Origin: JBJENW01 sp051880395
GTDB lineage: Bacteria; Bacillota; Clostridia; Lachnospirales; Lachnospiraceae
DNA length: 12,818 bases
Direction: 5' to 3'
NCBI GenBank assembly: GCA_051880395.1
Contig: JBJENW010000171.1
Span: forward strand, 1 to 12,818
Shown here: piece after piece, positions 1 to 6,112 of the stretch
How the letters are laid out: every line of letters begins with the position of its first letter
Position numbering within the stretch: position 1 is the first letter of the stretch
The notes under the pieces: generated by a model
What the model saw: only the letters and a program-made list of their open reading frames with translations
Database searches by the model: none
Told to the model about the DNA's origin: nothing
Made by a program: the position numbers and the translations under genes

Positions 1-266
1 GGGGTGGCTGAAACAAAAGTGGCTTTGACAGAAATGATAGTGAGTTTGGATGGGCGGATCTGTGATGCCTTTGCTGTCTTTCGTTTGGCGGACCGGCTGT
101 GCGGATGTGTACGCCAGAGAAAGAATCCGCTTTTGAGTCTTGCTCTGGCGTACACATTCGTGCAGACTGTCCGACCTTCGAAAGACAGTAAAAATAAAGC
201 ATCACAGATCCGCCCATCCTAAACTCGACTTCATTTCTGTCTAGCCACTTTTGTTTCAGCCACCCC
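1..266. repeat. Long imperfect palindrome (MITE-like or long-hairpin element)
   Basis: The two halves are reverse complements over almost the whole length. Paired blocks are 1-24 with 243-266 (24 bp perfect), 27-37 with 231-241, 42-47 with 221-226, 48-68 with 199-219 (21 bp perfect), 74-83 with 179-188, and a central stem 105-119 with 143-157 around a 23-nt loop. The section 85-104 pairs with 158-177 with several G-T wobbles and a few mismatches. As RNA it would fold into one arm of over 100 bp. Terminal inverted repeats and the lack of a convincing gene resemble a miniature inverted-repeat transposable element. Since it starts at the first base of the window, the left flank and any target duplication cannot be seen. 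A 72-codon open frame inside it has no gene character. Confidence 0.85.
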
Positions 267-281
267 GCCCTTGCCTCCTGT

Positions 282-301
282 CGGATACCGGAAACGTCCG
301 C
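282..301 (+). repeat. 20-bp repeat, copy 1
   Basis: The motif CCGGAAACGTCCGC with its 6-base upstream extension occurs here and, reverse-complemented, at 12796-12815 with 18 of 20 matches. It lies just outside the palindrome and just before AT-rich sequence, so it may be the true outer edge of a larger repeat element. Confidence 0.6.
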
Positions 302-305
302 TATA

Positions 306-350
306 AAACGTAAATATACATGTGGACAAACAAGAAAAATGTTTACGTTT
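306..350. repeat. Inverted repeat upstream of the gltX promoter
   Basis: AAACGTAAA at 306-314 is the exact reverse complement of TTTACGTTT at 342-350, with 27 bp between. It sits about 25 bp upstream of the gltX -35 box. It could be an operator, the remains of an element end, or chance in AT-rich DNA. Confidence 0.4.
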
Positions 351-375
351 ACCGAAACTCTATAGGGAATCCGGC

Positions 376-404
376 TTGAAAGAAGTGCAGTAATGTTATA
401 TAAT
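376..404 (+). promoter_or_regulatory. gltX promoter
   Basis: The -35 box TTGAAA is at 376-381 and the -10 box TATAAT at 399-404, with a 17-bp spacer. This is a near-consensus sigma-A-type promoter. Transcription would start near 411, giving a leader of about 67 nt with a small GCAGC/GCTGC hairpin at 424-438. Confidence 0.8.
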
Positions 405-477
405 AGCAAATGATTGTAAAAAAGCAGCGCAAAGCTGCACAGAACTATAGATGTTAAAAAACAGATGGGAGAACGAA

Positions 478-1932
478 ATGAGTAAAGTAAGAACAAGATT
501 TGCACCGAGTCCAACAGGAAGAATGCATGTAGGAAACCTGCGTACCGCATTGTATGCATATTTAATAGCAAAACACGATGGCGGAGATTTTATTTTAAGA
601 ATTGAGGATACCGACCAGGAACGGTATGTAGAAGGTGCTGTTGATATAATTTACCGTACATTGGAGGCAACCGGTCTGATTCACGATGAGGGACCGGACA
701 AAGACGGCGGGGTTGGCCCGTATGTGCAGAGTGAACGTCAGGAAAAAGGAATTTATCTGGAATATGCCAAGCAGCTCGTAGAAAAAGGGGAGGCATATTA
801 CTGTTTCTGTGATAAAGAACGCTTAGACAGCCTGAAACAGACGGTTGAGGGAAAAGAGATCGTGATGTATGACAAGCACTGTCTGTCTCTGAGCAAAGAA
901 GAAGTAGAGGCAAACCTGGCAGCTGGAAAGCCGTATGTCATTCGTCAGAACAACCCACGTACAGGGACAACGACCTTCCATGATGAAATCTACGGGGATA
1001 TTACAGTCAATAATGATGAGTTAGACGATATGATCTTGATTAAATCCGACGGATATCCAACATATAATTTTGCCAATGTAGTGGATGATCATCTGATGGG
1101 AATTACCCATGTCGTACGTGGAAATGAATACCTGTCCTCTTCGCCGAAATATAATCGTTTGTATGAGGCATTCGGCTGGGAGGTACCGGTGTATGTACAT
1201 TGTCCGTTGATTACAAATGAGGAACACCAGAAATTGAGTAAACGAAGCGGACATTCTTCTTATGAGGATCTGATCGAACAGGGATTTGTGTCAGAGGCAG
1301 TCGTGAATTTTGTGGCGCTGCTTGGATGGAGTCCTGCGGACAATCAGGAAATCTTTAGTTTGGAAGAACTGGTAAAAGCTTTTGATTATCATCATATGGG
1401 AAAATCGCCGGCAGTTTTTGATTATGGAAAACTGAAATGGATGAACGGGGAATATATCAAGGCGATGGAATTCGATGCTTTCTATGAAAAAGCAGAGCCA
1501 GAAATTAAAAAAGTCATCACAAAAGATTTGGATTTAAAGAAAATCGCAACGATGGTAAAAACCAGAATTGAGACATTCCCAGAGATTGCGGATCATATTG
1601 ATTTCTTTGAAGAATTGCCAGAATATGATGTTTTGATGTATACGCATAAGAAAATGAAGACCAACAGTGAGACTTCACTTGCTGTATTAAAGGATGTATT
1701 GCCGTTGTTAGAAAAACAGGAAGATTACAGCAACGATGCGTTGTATGAGATGTTGTTGGGCTATGTAAAAGAAAACGGATTTAAAAATGGCTATGTGATG
1801 TGGCCAATTCGTACCGCTGTTTCCGGAAAACAGATGACACCGGGCGGCGCTACCGAGTTAATGGAGATTCTTGGAAAAGAAGAATCCATTCAACGTATAA
1901 AAAAAGGAATTGAATTGTTAGAACAGGCATAG
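478..1932 (+). CDS. gltX: Glutamyl-tRNA synthetase
   Basis: This cytoplasmic class I aminoacyl-tRNA synthetase ligates glutamate to tRNA-Glu using ATP. Many Firmicutes use a non-discriminating form that also charges tRNA-Gln; the sequence alone does not settle that here. The protein is 484 aa, the usual length. The Rossmann HIGH-type motif is HVGN at residues 17-20, inside the PSPTG...RTAL signature, and FILRIEDTD follows. The KMSKS-type loop is KLSKR at 252-256. A CxC pair at 109/111 with a later YxxxC (131-135) resembles the partial zinc site of bacterial GluRS. I chose ATG 478 (MSKVRTRFAPSP) because ATGGGAG lies 6 nt upstream. An in-frame ATG at 451 would add nine residues that the family lacks and has no good ribosome site. 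It is transcribed from the promoter at 376-404, and no terminator is visible after it. Confidence 0.95.
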   Translation: MSKVRTRFAPSPTGRMHVGNLRTALYAYLIAKHDGGDFILRIEDTDQERYVEGAVDIIYRTLEATGLIHDEGPDKDGGVGPYVQSERQEKGIYLEYAKQLVEKGEAYYCFCDKERLDSLKQTVEGKEIVMYDKHCLSLSKEEVEANLAAGKPYVIRQNNPRTGTTTFHDEIYGDITVNNDELDDMILIKSDGYPTYNFANVVDDHLMGITHVVRGNEYLSSSPKYNRLYEAFGWEVPVYVHCPLITNEEHQKLSKRSGHSSYEDLIEQGFVSEAVVNFVALLGWSPADNQEIFSLEELVKAFDYHHMGKSPAVFDYGKLKWMNGEYIKAMEFDAFYEKAEPEIKKVITKDLDLKKIATMVKTRIETFPEIADHIDFFEELPEYDVLMYTHKKMKTNSETSLAVLKDVLPLLEKQEDYSNDALYEMLLGYVKENGFKNGYVMWPIRTAVSGKQMTPGGATELMEILGKEESIQRIKKGIELLEQA

Positions 1933-1941
1933 GAAAGGTGT

Positions 1942-1969
1942 TTGAATCGCCCAAATTGTTCGATATTAA
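1942..1969 (+). promoter_or_regulatory. Possible weak promoter before the RM module
   Basis: TTGAAT at 1942-1947 and TATTAA at 1964-1969 are spaced by 16 bp in a short AT-rich gap between gltX and the next gene. No terminator follows gltX, so read-through from the gltX promoter is an equally good explanation for expression downstream. Confidence 0.3.
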
Positions 1970-1999
1970 TATATATAGAATGAAAAGGTGGGTGATAAC

Positions 2000-2356
2000 A
2001 TGGACCAGAGTCTGAAAAATGAATTGATCAGCCAGCTGAATAAGGCTGTGAACCCGGAAGCATATGAAAAGAAAAAAGAAGAACGAGAACAAGAGTCTTG
2101 TTTTTCTCCAGATTTAGGAAGGTATGAGGTACATCACAGACCGGAAGAAGTGGAACAGGGAGAAAACGTACAGAAACCGGAAGAAGAAAAAGATGCAGAA
2201 TATTCGGATTCTCAGTTAGAGGATATTATGGAGAGGCTGGCGATACAGCGTAAAGGAAAACATAAAAAAGAAGAACATGTCGATCCGAGACTTTTGTTTT
2301 TGCGGGAACAGCAGCAGAAAGCAGAGGGGGATCAAAAAGACGAGCAGAAAGAATAG
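2000..2356 (+). CDS. Charged hypothetical protein upstream of the restriction genes
   Basis: I do not recognise this 118-aa protein. It is very rich in Glu, Lys and Gln, has no membrane segment or signal peptide, and has a single Cys. The first ~20 residues (DQSLKNELISQLNKAVNPEA) look like an amphipathic helix. The middle (about 45-70) is acidic and probably disordered. A second helical stretch (SQLEDIMERLAIQRKGK) precedes a conserved-looking DPRLLFLREQQQ and a charged tail. I chose ATG 2000 because AGGTGGG lies 7 nt upstream; a GTG at 1988 in frame is the alternative. It ends 8 nt before the restriction endonuclease start, so the two are probably cotranscribed. It might be an accessory or control protein of the RM module, or an unrelated host gene beside gltX. 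No DNA-binding helix-turn-helix is evident. Confidence 0.7.
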   Translation: MDQSLKNELISQLNKAVNPEAYEKKKEEREQESCFSPDLGRYEVHHRPEEVEQGENVQKPEEEKDAEYSDSQLEDIMERLAIQRKGKHKKEEHVDPRLLFLREQQQKAEGDQKDEQKE

Positions 2357-2364
2357 GAAGACAG

Positions 2365-3105
2365 ATGGAGCATATAGAGCAGCAGGTCCAAAAAGCAGCG
2401 GAATTTTTTTGGAATATGCGGACAAAACAAGGAAAAAAAGAAGAAGTGGCGGATGGAGCCTATGTTGGACGTAGGGCACAGGTGACAGGAGGAAAGCAGT
2501 TGGACGGATTTGTTTCTCTTTTGGAAGCGCTTCTGTTAGAGAGTGGTGTATCGAAAGATGCAATTTTTACAAACGCGGATTTAGAGCTGCCCGGTTTTTA
2601 TCGTGCAACCAAAAAATGGGACCTTCTGGTAGTGCGAGAAGGTCGTCTGGAAGTGGCGATTGAGCTGAAAAGTCAGGTGGGACCATCGTTCAGTAACAAT
2701 TTTAATAACCGGACAGAAGAAGCGATGGGAAGTGCACTGGATATCTGGACTGCATACAGAGAAGGAGCATTTGGCGTGCAGAGTCCGCCATGGCTGGGAT
2801 ATCTGATGGTCTTAGAAGATTGTGAGAAATCCAGCCAGCCGGTGCGAAACCGAACCCCGCATTTTTCTGTTTTTCCGGAATTTGATCAGGCATCTTATCA
2901 AAAACGATATGAGATTTTCTGTAAGAAGCTGATGCTGGAGCGGCAATATACGCATACATGTTTTCTTACGACAAAGCAGACAGCATCCGGAGTTACGGTG
3001 AATTATCCGAATCCGGATCTGTCATTTGCATGTTTTGCACAATCTATGTTGCGGCAGGTACAGGAAAGAAGAATAGGAGAAACAGGATGCAGCACGAAAT
3101 CATAA
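2365..3105 (+). CDS. Type II restriction endonuclease, XhoI/PaeR7I family
   Basis: This 246-aa protein matches the length and signature of the XhoI/PaeR7I family, whose members cut CTCGAG as homodimers. The recognisable core is LPGFYRATKKWDLLVV followed by EVAIELKSQVGPSF, then NNFNNRTEEA. It gives a PD-(D/E)xK nuclease centre with D86, E100 and K102 (ELK) as likely metal-binding and catalytic residues. The later DIWTAYREGAFG segment is also typical of the family. ATG 2365 is preceded by AGGAAG 4 nt upstream. The 3' end overlaps the methyltransferase start by 19 bp in another frame, which ties the two genes together translationally. Target specificity CTCGAG is inferred from the family and not proven by the sequence. 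Confidence 0.9.
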   Translation: MEHIEQQVQKAAEFFWNMRTKQGKKEEVADGAYVGRRAQVTGGKQLDGFVSLLEALLLESGVSKDAIFTNADLELPGFYRATKKWDLLVVREGRLEVAIELKSQVGPSFSNNFNNRTEEAMGSALDIWTAYREGAFGVQSPPWLGYLMVLEDCEKSSQPVRNRTPHFSVFPEFDQASYQKRYEIFCKKLMLERQYTHTCFLTTKQTASGVTVNYPNPDLSFACFAQSMLRQVQERRIGETGCSTKS

Positions 3106-3974
3106 ATGGGGATGCCAGAAAATTGGGGTATCTGATGGATGAAAGCGTTCATTTGATCGTCACTTCCCCACCATACTGGAATCTGAAACCGTACAATCAG
3201 AGCCGAAGTCAATTGGGGCTGATTCAGGATTATGATCAATTTGTGAAAGAGCTGGATAAAGTATGGAAGGAATGTCTGCGTGTGCTGGTTCCGGGGGGAC
3301 GTTTGATCTGTGTTGCAGGGGATGTATGTCTGTCACGACGCAGATACGGACGTCATATGGTTATGCCTCTTCATTCTGATATTCAGGTGCATTGTCGGAA
3401 ACTGGGATTTGATAATCTGAATCCTATTTTGTGGTATAAGATCAGTAATGTCTCCTATGAAGCAAATCGTACGGCTACTTTTTTGGGAAAGCCATATGAA
3501 CCAAATGGAATCGTAAAAAATGATATGGAATATATTCTCATGTTTCGAAAGCCGGGAGCATATCGGAACCCGACAGAAGAACAGCGCATGAAAAGCAAGA
3601 TTGCACCAGAAGATTATAATAAGTGGTTTACCCAGATTTGGGCAATGCCAGGCGCTTCTACGCGAAAGCATCCTGCGCCGTTTCCGTTAGAACTTGCCAG
3701 TCGACTGGTACAAATGTTTTCTTTTTACGGGGACACGATCTTAGATCCTTTTTGTGGCAGTGGAACGACACTTTTAGCGGCAGAAAACAGTGGTCGCAAC
3801 AGCATTGGTATTGAGATTGAAAAGGAGTACTGTTATCAGATGAAACGCCGTCTGCGCCGGGAACATCCGGATGCAGAAATAAAAATGACAAAAATAAAAA
3901 AAGGTGAACGAACCCAGATGCCACCCGAAAAAAAGAAAAGCCATTCAAAAGCGAAAAAAGAAAGAAAAAAGTAG
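3087..3974 (+). CDS. DNA methyltransferase, beta motif order, N4-cytosine type
   Basis: This S-adenosylmethionine-dependent DNA methyltransferase (295 aa) should protect host DNA from the endonuclease encoded just upstream. The catalytic motif IV is VTSPPYW at residues 25-31, which fits the N4-cytosine signature (hydrophobic-TSPP-F/Y). The AdoMet-binding FxGxG-type motif DPFCGSGTT comes later, at 220-228. This order (catalytic first, AdoMet second) is the beta class. The last ~40 residues form a Lys/Arg-rich tail beyond the usual fold. I chose ATG 3087 because TAGGAG lies 7 nt upstream and MQHEIINGDA is the normal family beginning; the frame stays open further upstream, within the nuclease gene. 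The PaeR7I partner is, as I recall, a gamma-class N6-adenine enzyme with NPPY, so this pairing differs. A beta-class adenine enzyme with SPPY cannot be fully excluded. Confidence 0.9.
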   Translation: MQHEIINGDARKLGYLMDESVHLIVTSPPYWNLKPYNQSRSQLGLIQDYDQFVKELDKVWKECLRVLVPGGRLICVAGDVCLSRRRYGRHMVMPLHSDIQVHCRKLGFDNLNPILWYKISNVSYEANRTATFLGKPYEPNGIVKNDMEYILMFRKPGAYRNPTEEQRMKSKIAPEDYNKWFTQIWAMPGASTRKHPAPFPLELASRLVQMFSFYGDTILDPFCGSGTTLLAAENSGRNSIGIEIEKEYCYQMKRRLRREHPDAEIKMTKIKKGERTQMPPEKKKSHSKAKKERKK

Positions 3975-4003
3975 TTGCGGATTCGCCGAAATAAGCATAT
4001 AAT
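3975..4003 (+). promoter_or_regulatory. Acylphosphatase promoter
   Basis: TTGCGG at 3975-3980 and TATAAT at 3998-4003 have a 17-bp spacer. The -35 box starts at the base after the methyltransferase stop codon. The predicted start near 4010 leaves a leader of about 20 nt. Confidence 0.7.
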
Positions 4004-4029
4004 CTGTGTAAAGGAATGGTGATGCACGA

Positions 4030-4299
4030 ATGAAAATAAGGAAACATATGATTGTTCACGGTCGTGTACAGGGTGTTGGATTTCGTTATCGTTCATCTCA
4101 GATCGCACAGGAATTGGGACTGCACGGAGCTGTGCGGAATTTGCCAAATGGAGATGTAGAGCTTCAAGTACAGGGCGAAGAAGGACTGATCGATACATTC
4201 ATGGAACAGCTTCGAGAAGATTCGTATATACGGATTGATTCTATTGAAAGTGAAACGGTAGCATGTATGTGTGAGACAGGTTTTCAGATCAGAATGTAA
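4030..4299 (+). CDS. acyP: Acylphosphatase
   Basis: This small cytoplasmic enzyme hydrolyses carboxyl-phosphate bonds such as those of acetyl phosphate or carbamoyl phosphate. The 89-aa length is typical. The phosphate-binding loop GRVQGVGFRYR (residues 11-21) carries the catalytic Arg19, and GAVRNLPNG (33-41) carries the catalytic Asn37. Both correspond to the Arg and Asn of characterised acylphosphatases. ATG 4030 has a GGTGATG sequence about 5 nt upstream and an AAGGA further out. It has its own promoter and a strong terminator directly after its stop codon, so it is a single-gene transcript. Its true physiological substrate in bacteria is uncertain. Confidence 0.92.
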   Translation: MKIRKHMIVHGRVQGVGFRYRSSQIAQELGLHGAVRNLPNGDVELQVQGEEGLIDTFMEQLREDSYIRIDSIESETVACMCETGFQIRM

Positions 4300-4345
4300 A
4301 AAACACGGAATAAATTGGAGTGTTTCAATTTATTCCGTGTTTTTT
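4298..4345. terminator. Bidirectional intrinsic terminator
   Basis: The 20-base arms 4298-4317 and 4326-4345 are perfectly complementary around an 8-nt loop. The right arm ends in TTTTTT for the plus strand (acyP), and the left arm starts with AAAAAA, which gives the U-tract for the minus-strand antiporter gene. It starts within the acyP stop codon and ends 4 nt from the antiporter stop, so it serves both convergent genes. Confidence 0.92.
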
Positions 4346-4349
4346 CGTT

Positions 4350-5537
4350 TTAGGTTTTAGATTTAGATGCCTGTTCTCGAAAAACAACTTTTAATAATAT
4401 CGGTGTCAAAATAGTGGTAATAATGACCATAATCACAATCGGTCCAAAATATAAATCACTCATCAAACCGACAGATGCACCTTTATTTGCAACAATCAGT
4501 GCGACTTCTCCACGAGAGATCATTCCTACACCAATTTGCAGAGATTCGGATGTGGAGTAATGACAGAATCGTGCACCCAGTCCACAGCCGACTACTTTTG
4601 TAATAATGGCAAGAATCAAAAGCAAAAGTGTAAAGATGATAATGCTACTTGACATCTTTGGGATGACGACATTTAAGCCGATACTTGCAAAGAATACCGG
4701 AGCTACAAGCATATAAGAAAGATGACCAAATCTTTCATTAATGTATTCACGTTTCGGGCTCATGGAAGTAGCAACACCTGCAATAAAAGCACCGGTGATA
4801 TCTGCAACACCAAAGAATTTTTCTGCGCAATAGGATAGCGATAGGCAGAAAGCAAAGGATAAAATGACATCTCGCTGTAATTTTTTTGGCCAATGCTTTG
4901 CTTCAAGTTGTGATAATTTCTCAAAACCAAAGGAAAATACCAAAGCAAAAGCAAAAAACAGCACAATTTTTATCAGGACCAGTCCCACACTTGTTTTCCC
5001 GTCTGCCATGCTTGTCACGATGGTCAAGGCGATGATTCCGAGAATATCATCGATGACAGCAGCGCCCAGGATGGCGGTTCCAGCCGGAGTCGAGAGTTTG
5101 CCGAGTTCTTTTAGTGTTTCAACGGTAATGCTGACGGAGGTTGCCGTTAAGATAATACCGATAAATATATTCTGTAAAACGGCACTGGTTGGCAATGAGG
5201 AATCGCCTACATGGAAGACCTCTGCGATTGCAAATCCACCGATCAAAGGAACCAGCACACCGATCAGAGCAATCACAAAGGATGCTTTTCCAGATTTTTT
5301 TAGTTCGTTGATGTCAGATTCCAGACCAGCCATATACATGAGAACAATGACACCGATTTCTGCCAGCTGTTTGATAAAGTCCGTTTCTTTTAACAGATCC
5401 AGACATGCCGGACCTAAGATCAGACCAGCCAGTAGGGCTCCGACGACCTGCGGCAGATGAAACCGGCGCGTGAGTAAGCCTAGTAGTTTGGTACTCAATA
5501 AAATAATTGCCAGATAAAGTAAAAAGTCATAGTCCAT
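4350..5537 (-). CDS. CPA2-type cation/proton antiporter
   Basis: This integral membrane transporter probably exchanges Na+ or K+ for H+ across the cytoplasmic membrane, in the KefB/NapA/GerN branch of monovalent cation:proton antiporters-2. The 395-aa protein consists almost wholly of hydrophobic helices, about 12, with a family-typical start (LLSTKLLGLLTRRFHLPQVVGALLAG in two segments). The GAAVIDDILGI segment contains adjacent Asp163 and Asp164, which match the ion-binding DD pair of NapA-like antiporters and favour electrogenic exchange. No C-terminal TrkA-N or TrkA-C domain is present, unlike KefB/KefC. ATG 5537 was chosen because a perfect AGGAGG (complement of 5545-5550) lies 7 nt upstream; the frame stays open 32 codons further, but that extension is leader sequence. 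It is transcribed alone, divergently from trp. The exact ion is not deducible. Confidence 0.88.
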   Translation of the reverse strand: MDYDFLLYLAIILLSTKLLGLLTRRFHLPQVVGALLAGLILGPACLDLLKETDFIKQLAEIGVIVLMYMAGLESDINELKKSGKASFVIALIGVLVPLIGGFAIAEVFHVGDSSLPTSAVLQNIFIGIILTATSVSITVETLKELGKLSTPAGTAILGAAVIDDILGIIALTIVTSMADGKTSVGLVLIKIVLFFAFALVFSFGFEKLSQLEAKHWPKKLQRDVILSFAFCLSLSYCAEKFFGVADITGAFIAGVATSMSPKREYINERFGHLSYMLVAPVFFASIGLNVVIPKMSSSIIIFTLLLLILAIITKVVGCGLGARFCHYSTSESLQIGVGMISRGEVALIVANKGASVGLMSDLYFGPIVIMVIITTILTPILLKVVFREQASKSKT

Positions 5538-5562
5538 AGTAACTCCTCCTAAATAGTAGTAT

Positions 5563-5594
5563 GTACGACAGAATGGAAAAGTTCCAAATCGTAC
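5563..5594 (-). other. Hairpin in the antiporter 5' leader
   Basis: GTACGA at 5563-5568 pairs with TCGTAC at 5589-5594, and inner TGGAA 5574-5578 pairs with TTCCA 5582-5586. The structure lies in the ~94-nt untranslated leader, about 13 nt upstream of the AGGAGG. It may stabilise the mRNA or modulate translation; no known riboswitch class is recognised. Confidence 0.35.
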
Positions 5595-5637
5595 ACTTCT
5601 TTTTGTATAAAATATTTCGATAGTTCGGAACAATTTT

Positions 5638-5666
5638 ATTATAGATGGAATAAATTACTTGTGCAA
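5638..5666 (-). promoter_or_regulatory. Antiporter promoter
   Basis: On the minus strand, TTGCAC (complement of 5661-5666) and TATAAT (complement of 5638-5643) are separated by 17 bp. The start would be near 5631. Its -35 box is only 32 bp from the -35 box of the divergent trp promoter. Confidence 0.78.
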
Positions 5667-5698
5667 GGAAAAAGTAGAAGAAAAAATGAAAAAAGGTG

Positions 5699-5727
5699 TT
5701 GACAGAATGTGGAAGAGAAGTTAAACT
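5699..5727 (+). promoter_or_regulatory. trp operon promoter
   Basis: A perfect -35 box TTGACA at 5699-5704 is followed after 17 bp by TAAACT at 5722-5727, a 4-of-6 -10 box. The start is expected near 5734, immediately before the T-box leader. No other good promoter lies between here and trpE. Confidence 0.7.
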
Positions 5728-5968
5728 AGAGTTAGTTTTGAGAAAACAAAATATAGAACAGAAAAATCTGGGATCAAAAGGAGTACTGTAAAAAGGTTCT
5801 TCGCAGAGAGTCCGTGTTGGTGTGAACGGATAGGAAAGTTTTACAGGAATGGGTTTGTGAGATGCAAAGTGAAAGAGAGTAGCGGATGCCGTGTCCTCAC
5901 GTTACAGAGGGAAGATATCGAATCGAAAGATTCCGTATCGTGAAAGAGGTTTTTTATAAATTGGTGGC

Positions 5969-5996
5969 GTATTTCCGATTTGGAGATACTTTTTTT
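5969..5996 (+). terminator. Extra terminator-like hairpin inside the T-box leader
   Basis: GTATTTCC (5969-5976) pairs with GGAGATAC (5982-5989), 8 bp with one G-U, around a 5-nt loop. Seven T residues follow at once (5990-5996). It lies upstream of the canonical T-box antiterminator and would qualify as an intrinsic terminator on its own. Confidence 0.5.
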
Positions 5997-6053
5997 ATGT
6001 AATTTTTGCCGGGATTATAAAAAGCGAAACCGGGTGGCACCACGAGAAATTCG

Positions 6054-6096
6054 TCCCTGAGGTATCGTCGTCGAAGACGTACTTCAGGGATTTTTT
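6054..6096 (+). terminator. T-box-controlled terminator of the trp leader
   Basis: TCCCTGAGGTA (6054-6064) pairs with TACTTCAGGGA (6080-6090) with one G-U. CGTC/GACG extends the stem inward (6066-6069 with 6076-6079), and TTTTTT follows at 6091-6096. Bases 6054-6057 also form the antiterminator, so the two structures exclude each other. trpE begins 17 nt after the T-run. Confidence 0.92.
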
Positions 6097-6112
6097 ATAT
6101 GGAGGGATATGC

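Larger units (their letters stand above)
5735..6096 (+). ncRNA. Tryptophan T-box riboswitch leader
   Basis: This untranslated leader senses the ratio of uncharged to charged tRNA-Trp. Stem I closes with CTGTAAAA (5786-5793) pairing to TTTTACAG (5839-5846). The specifier loop has AGTA (5782-5785) on one side and GAA then TGG (5850-5852) on the other, a Trp codon. The distal stem carries AGAGAG (5805-5810) and a TCCG/CGGA stem capped by a loop containing TGGTGTGAA. Stem II conserved blocks and CAGAGGGAA (5905-5913) follow, then a GAAA-capped hairpin 5914-5939, probably stem III. The T-box itself is GGGTGGCACCACG (6032-6044), with UGGC (6035-6038) complementary to a GCCA tRNA end, as expected for bacterial tRNA-Trp. 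The antiterminator pairs GGG with CCC (6055-6057) and ACG with CGT, using the 5' arm of the terminator. The linker between stem III and the T-box is unusually long. Confidence 0.93.

Noticed and set aside
4..222. 72-codon open frame inside the palindrome
   Set aside because: It lies wholly within the inverted repeat, has no ribosome site, and its composition follows the palindrome. Not supported as a gene.
451..477. Upstream ATG giving a longer GltX
   Set aside because: The extra nine residues are outside the family pattern and lack a ribosome site; ATG 478 has one at good distance.
3836..4198. Minus-strand frames rich in Phe and Leu across the methyltransferase end and acylphosphatase
   Set aside because: They arise from the A-rich plus-strand lysine codons; no start signals, and the plus-strand genes explain the DNA.
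4864..5460. 198-codon plus-strand frame opposite the antiporter
   Set aside because: It is the antisense shadow of a well-supported membrane transporter gene, with no ribosome site or recognisable protein features.
5914..5939. GAAA-capped hairpin considered as an independent regulatory element
   Set aside because: Its position after CAGAGGGAA fits stem III of the T-box leader, so it is counted as part of that RNA.
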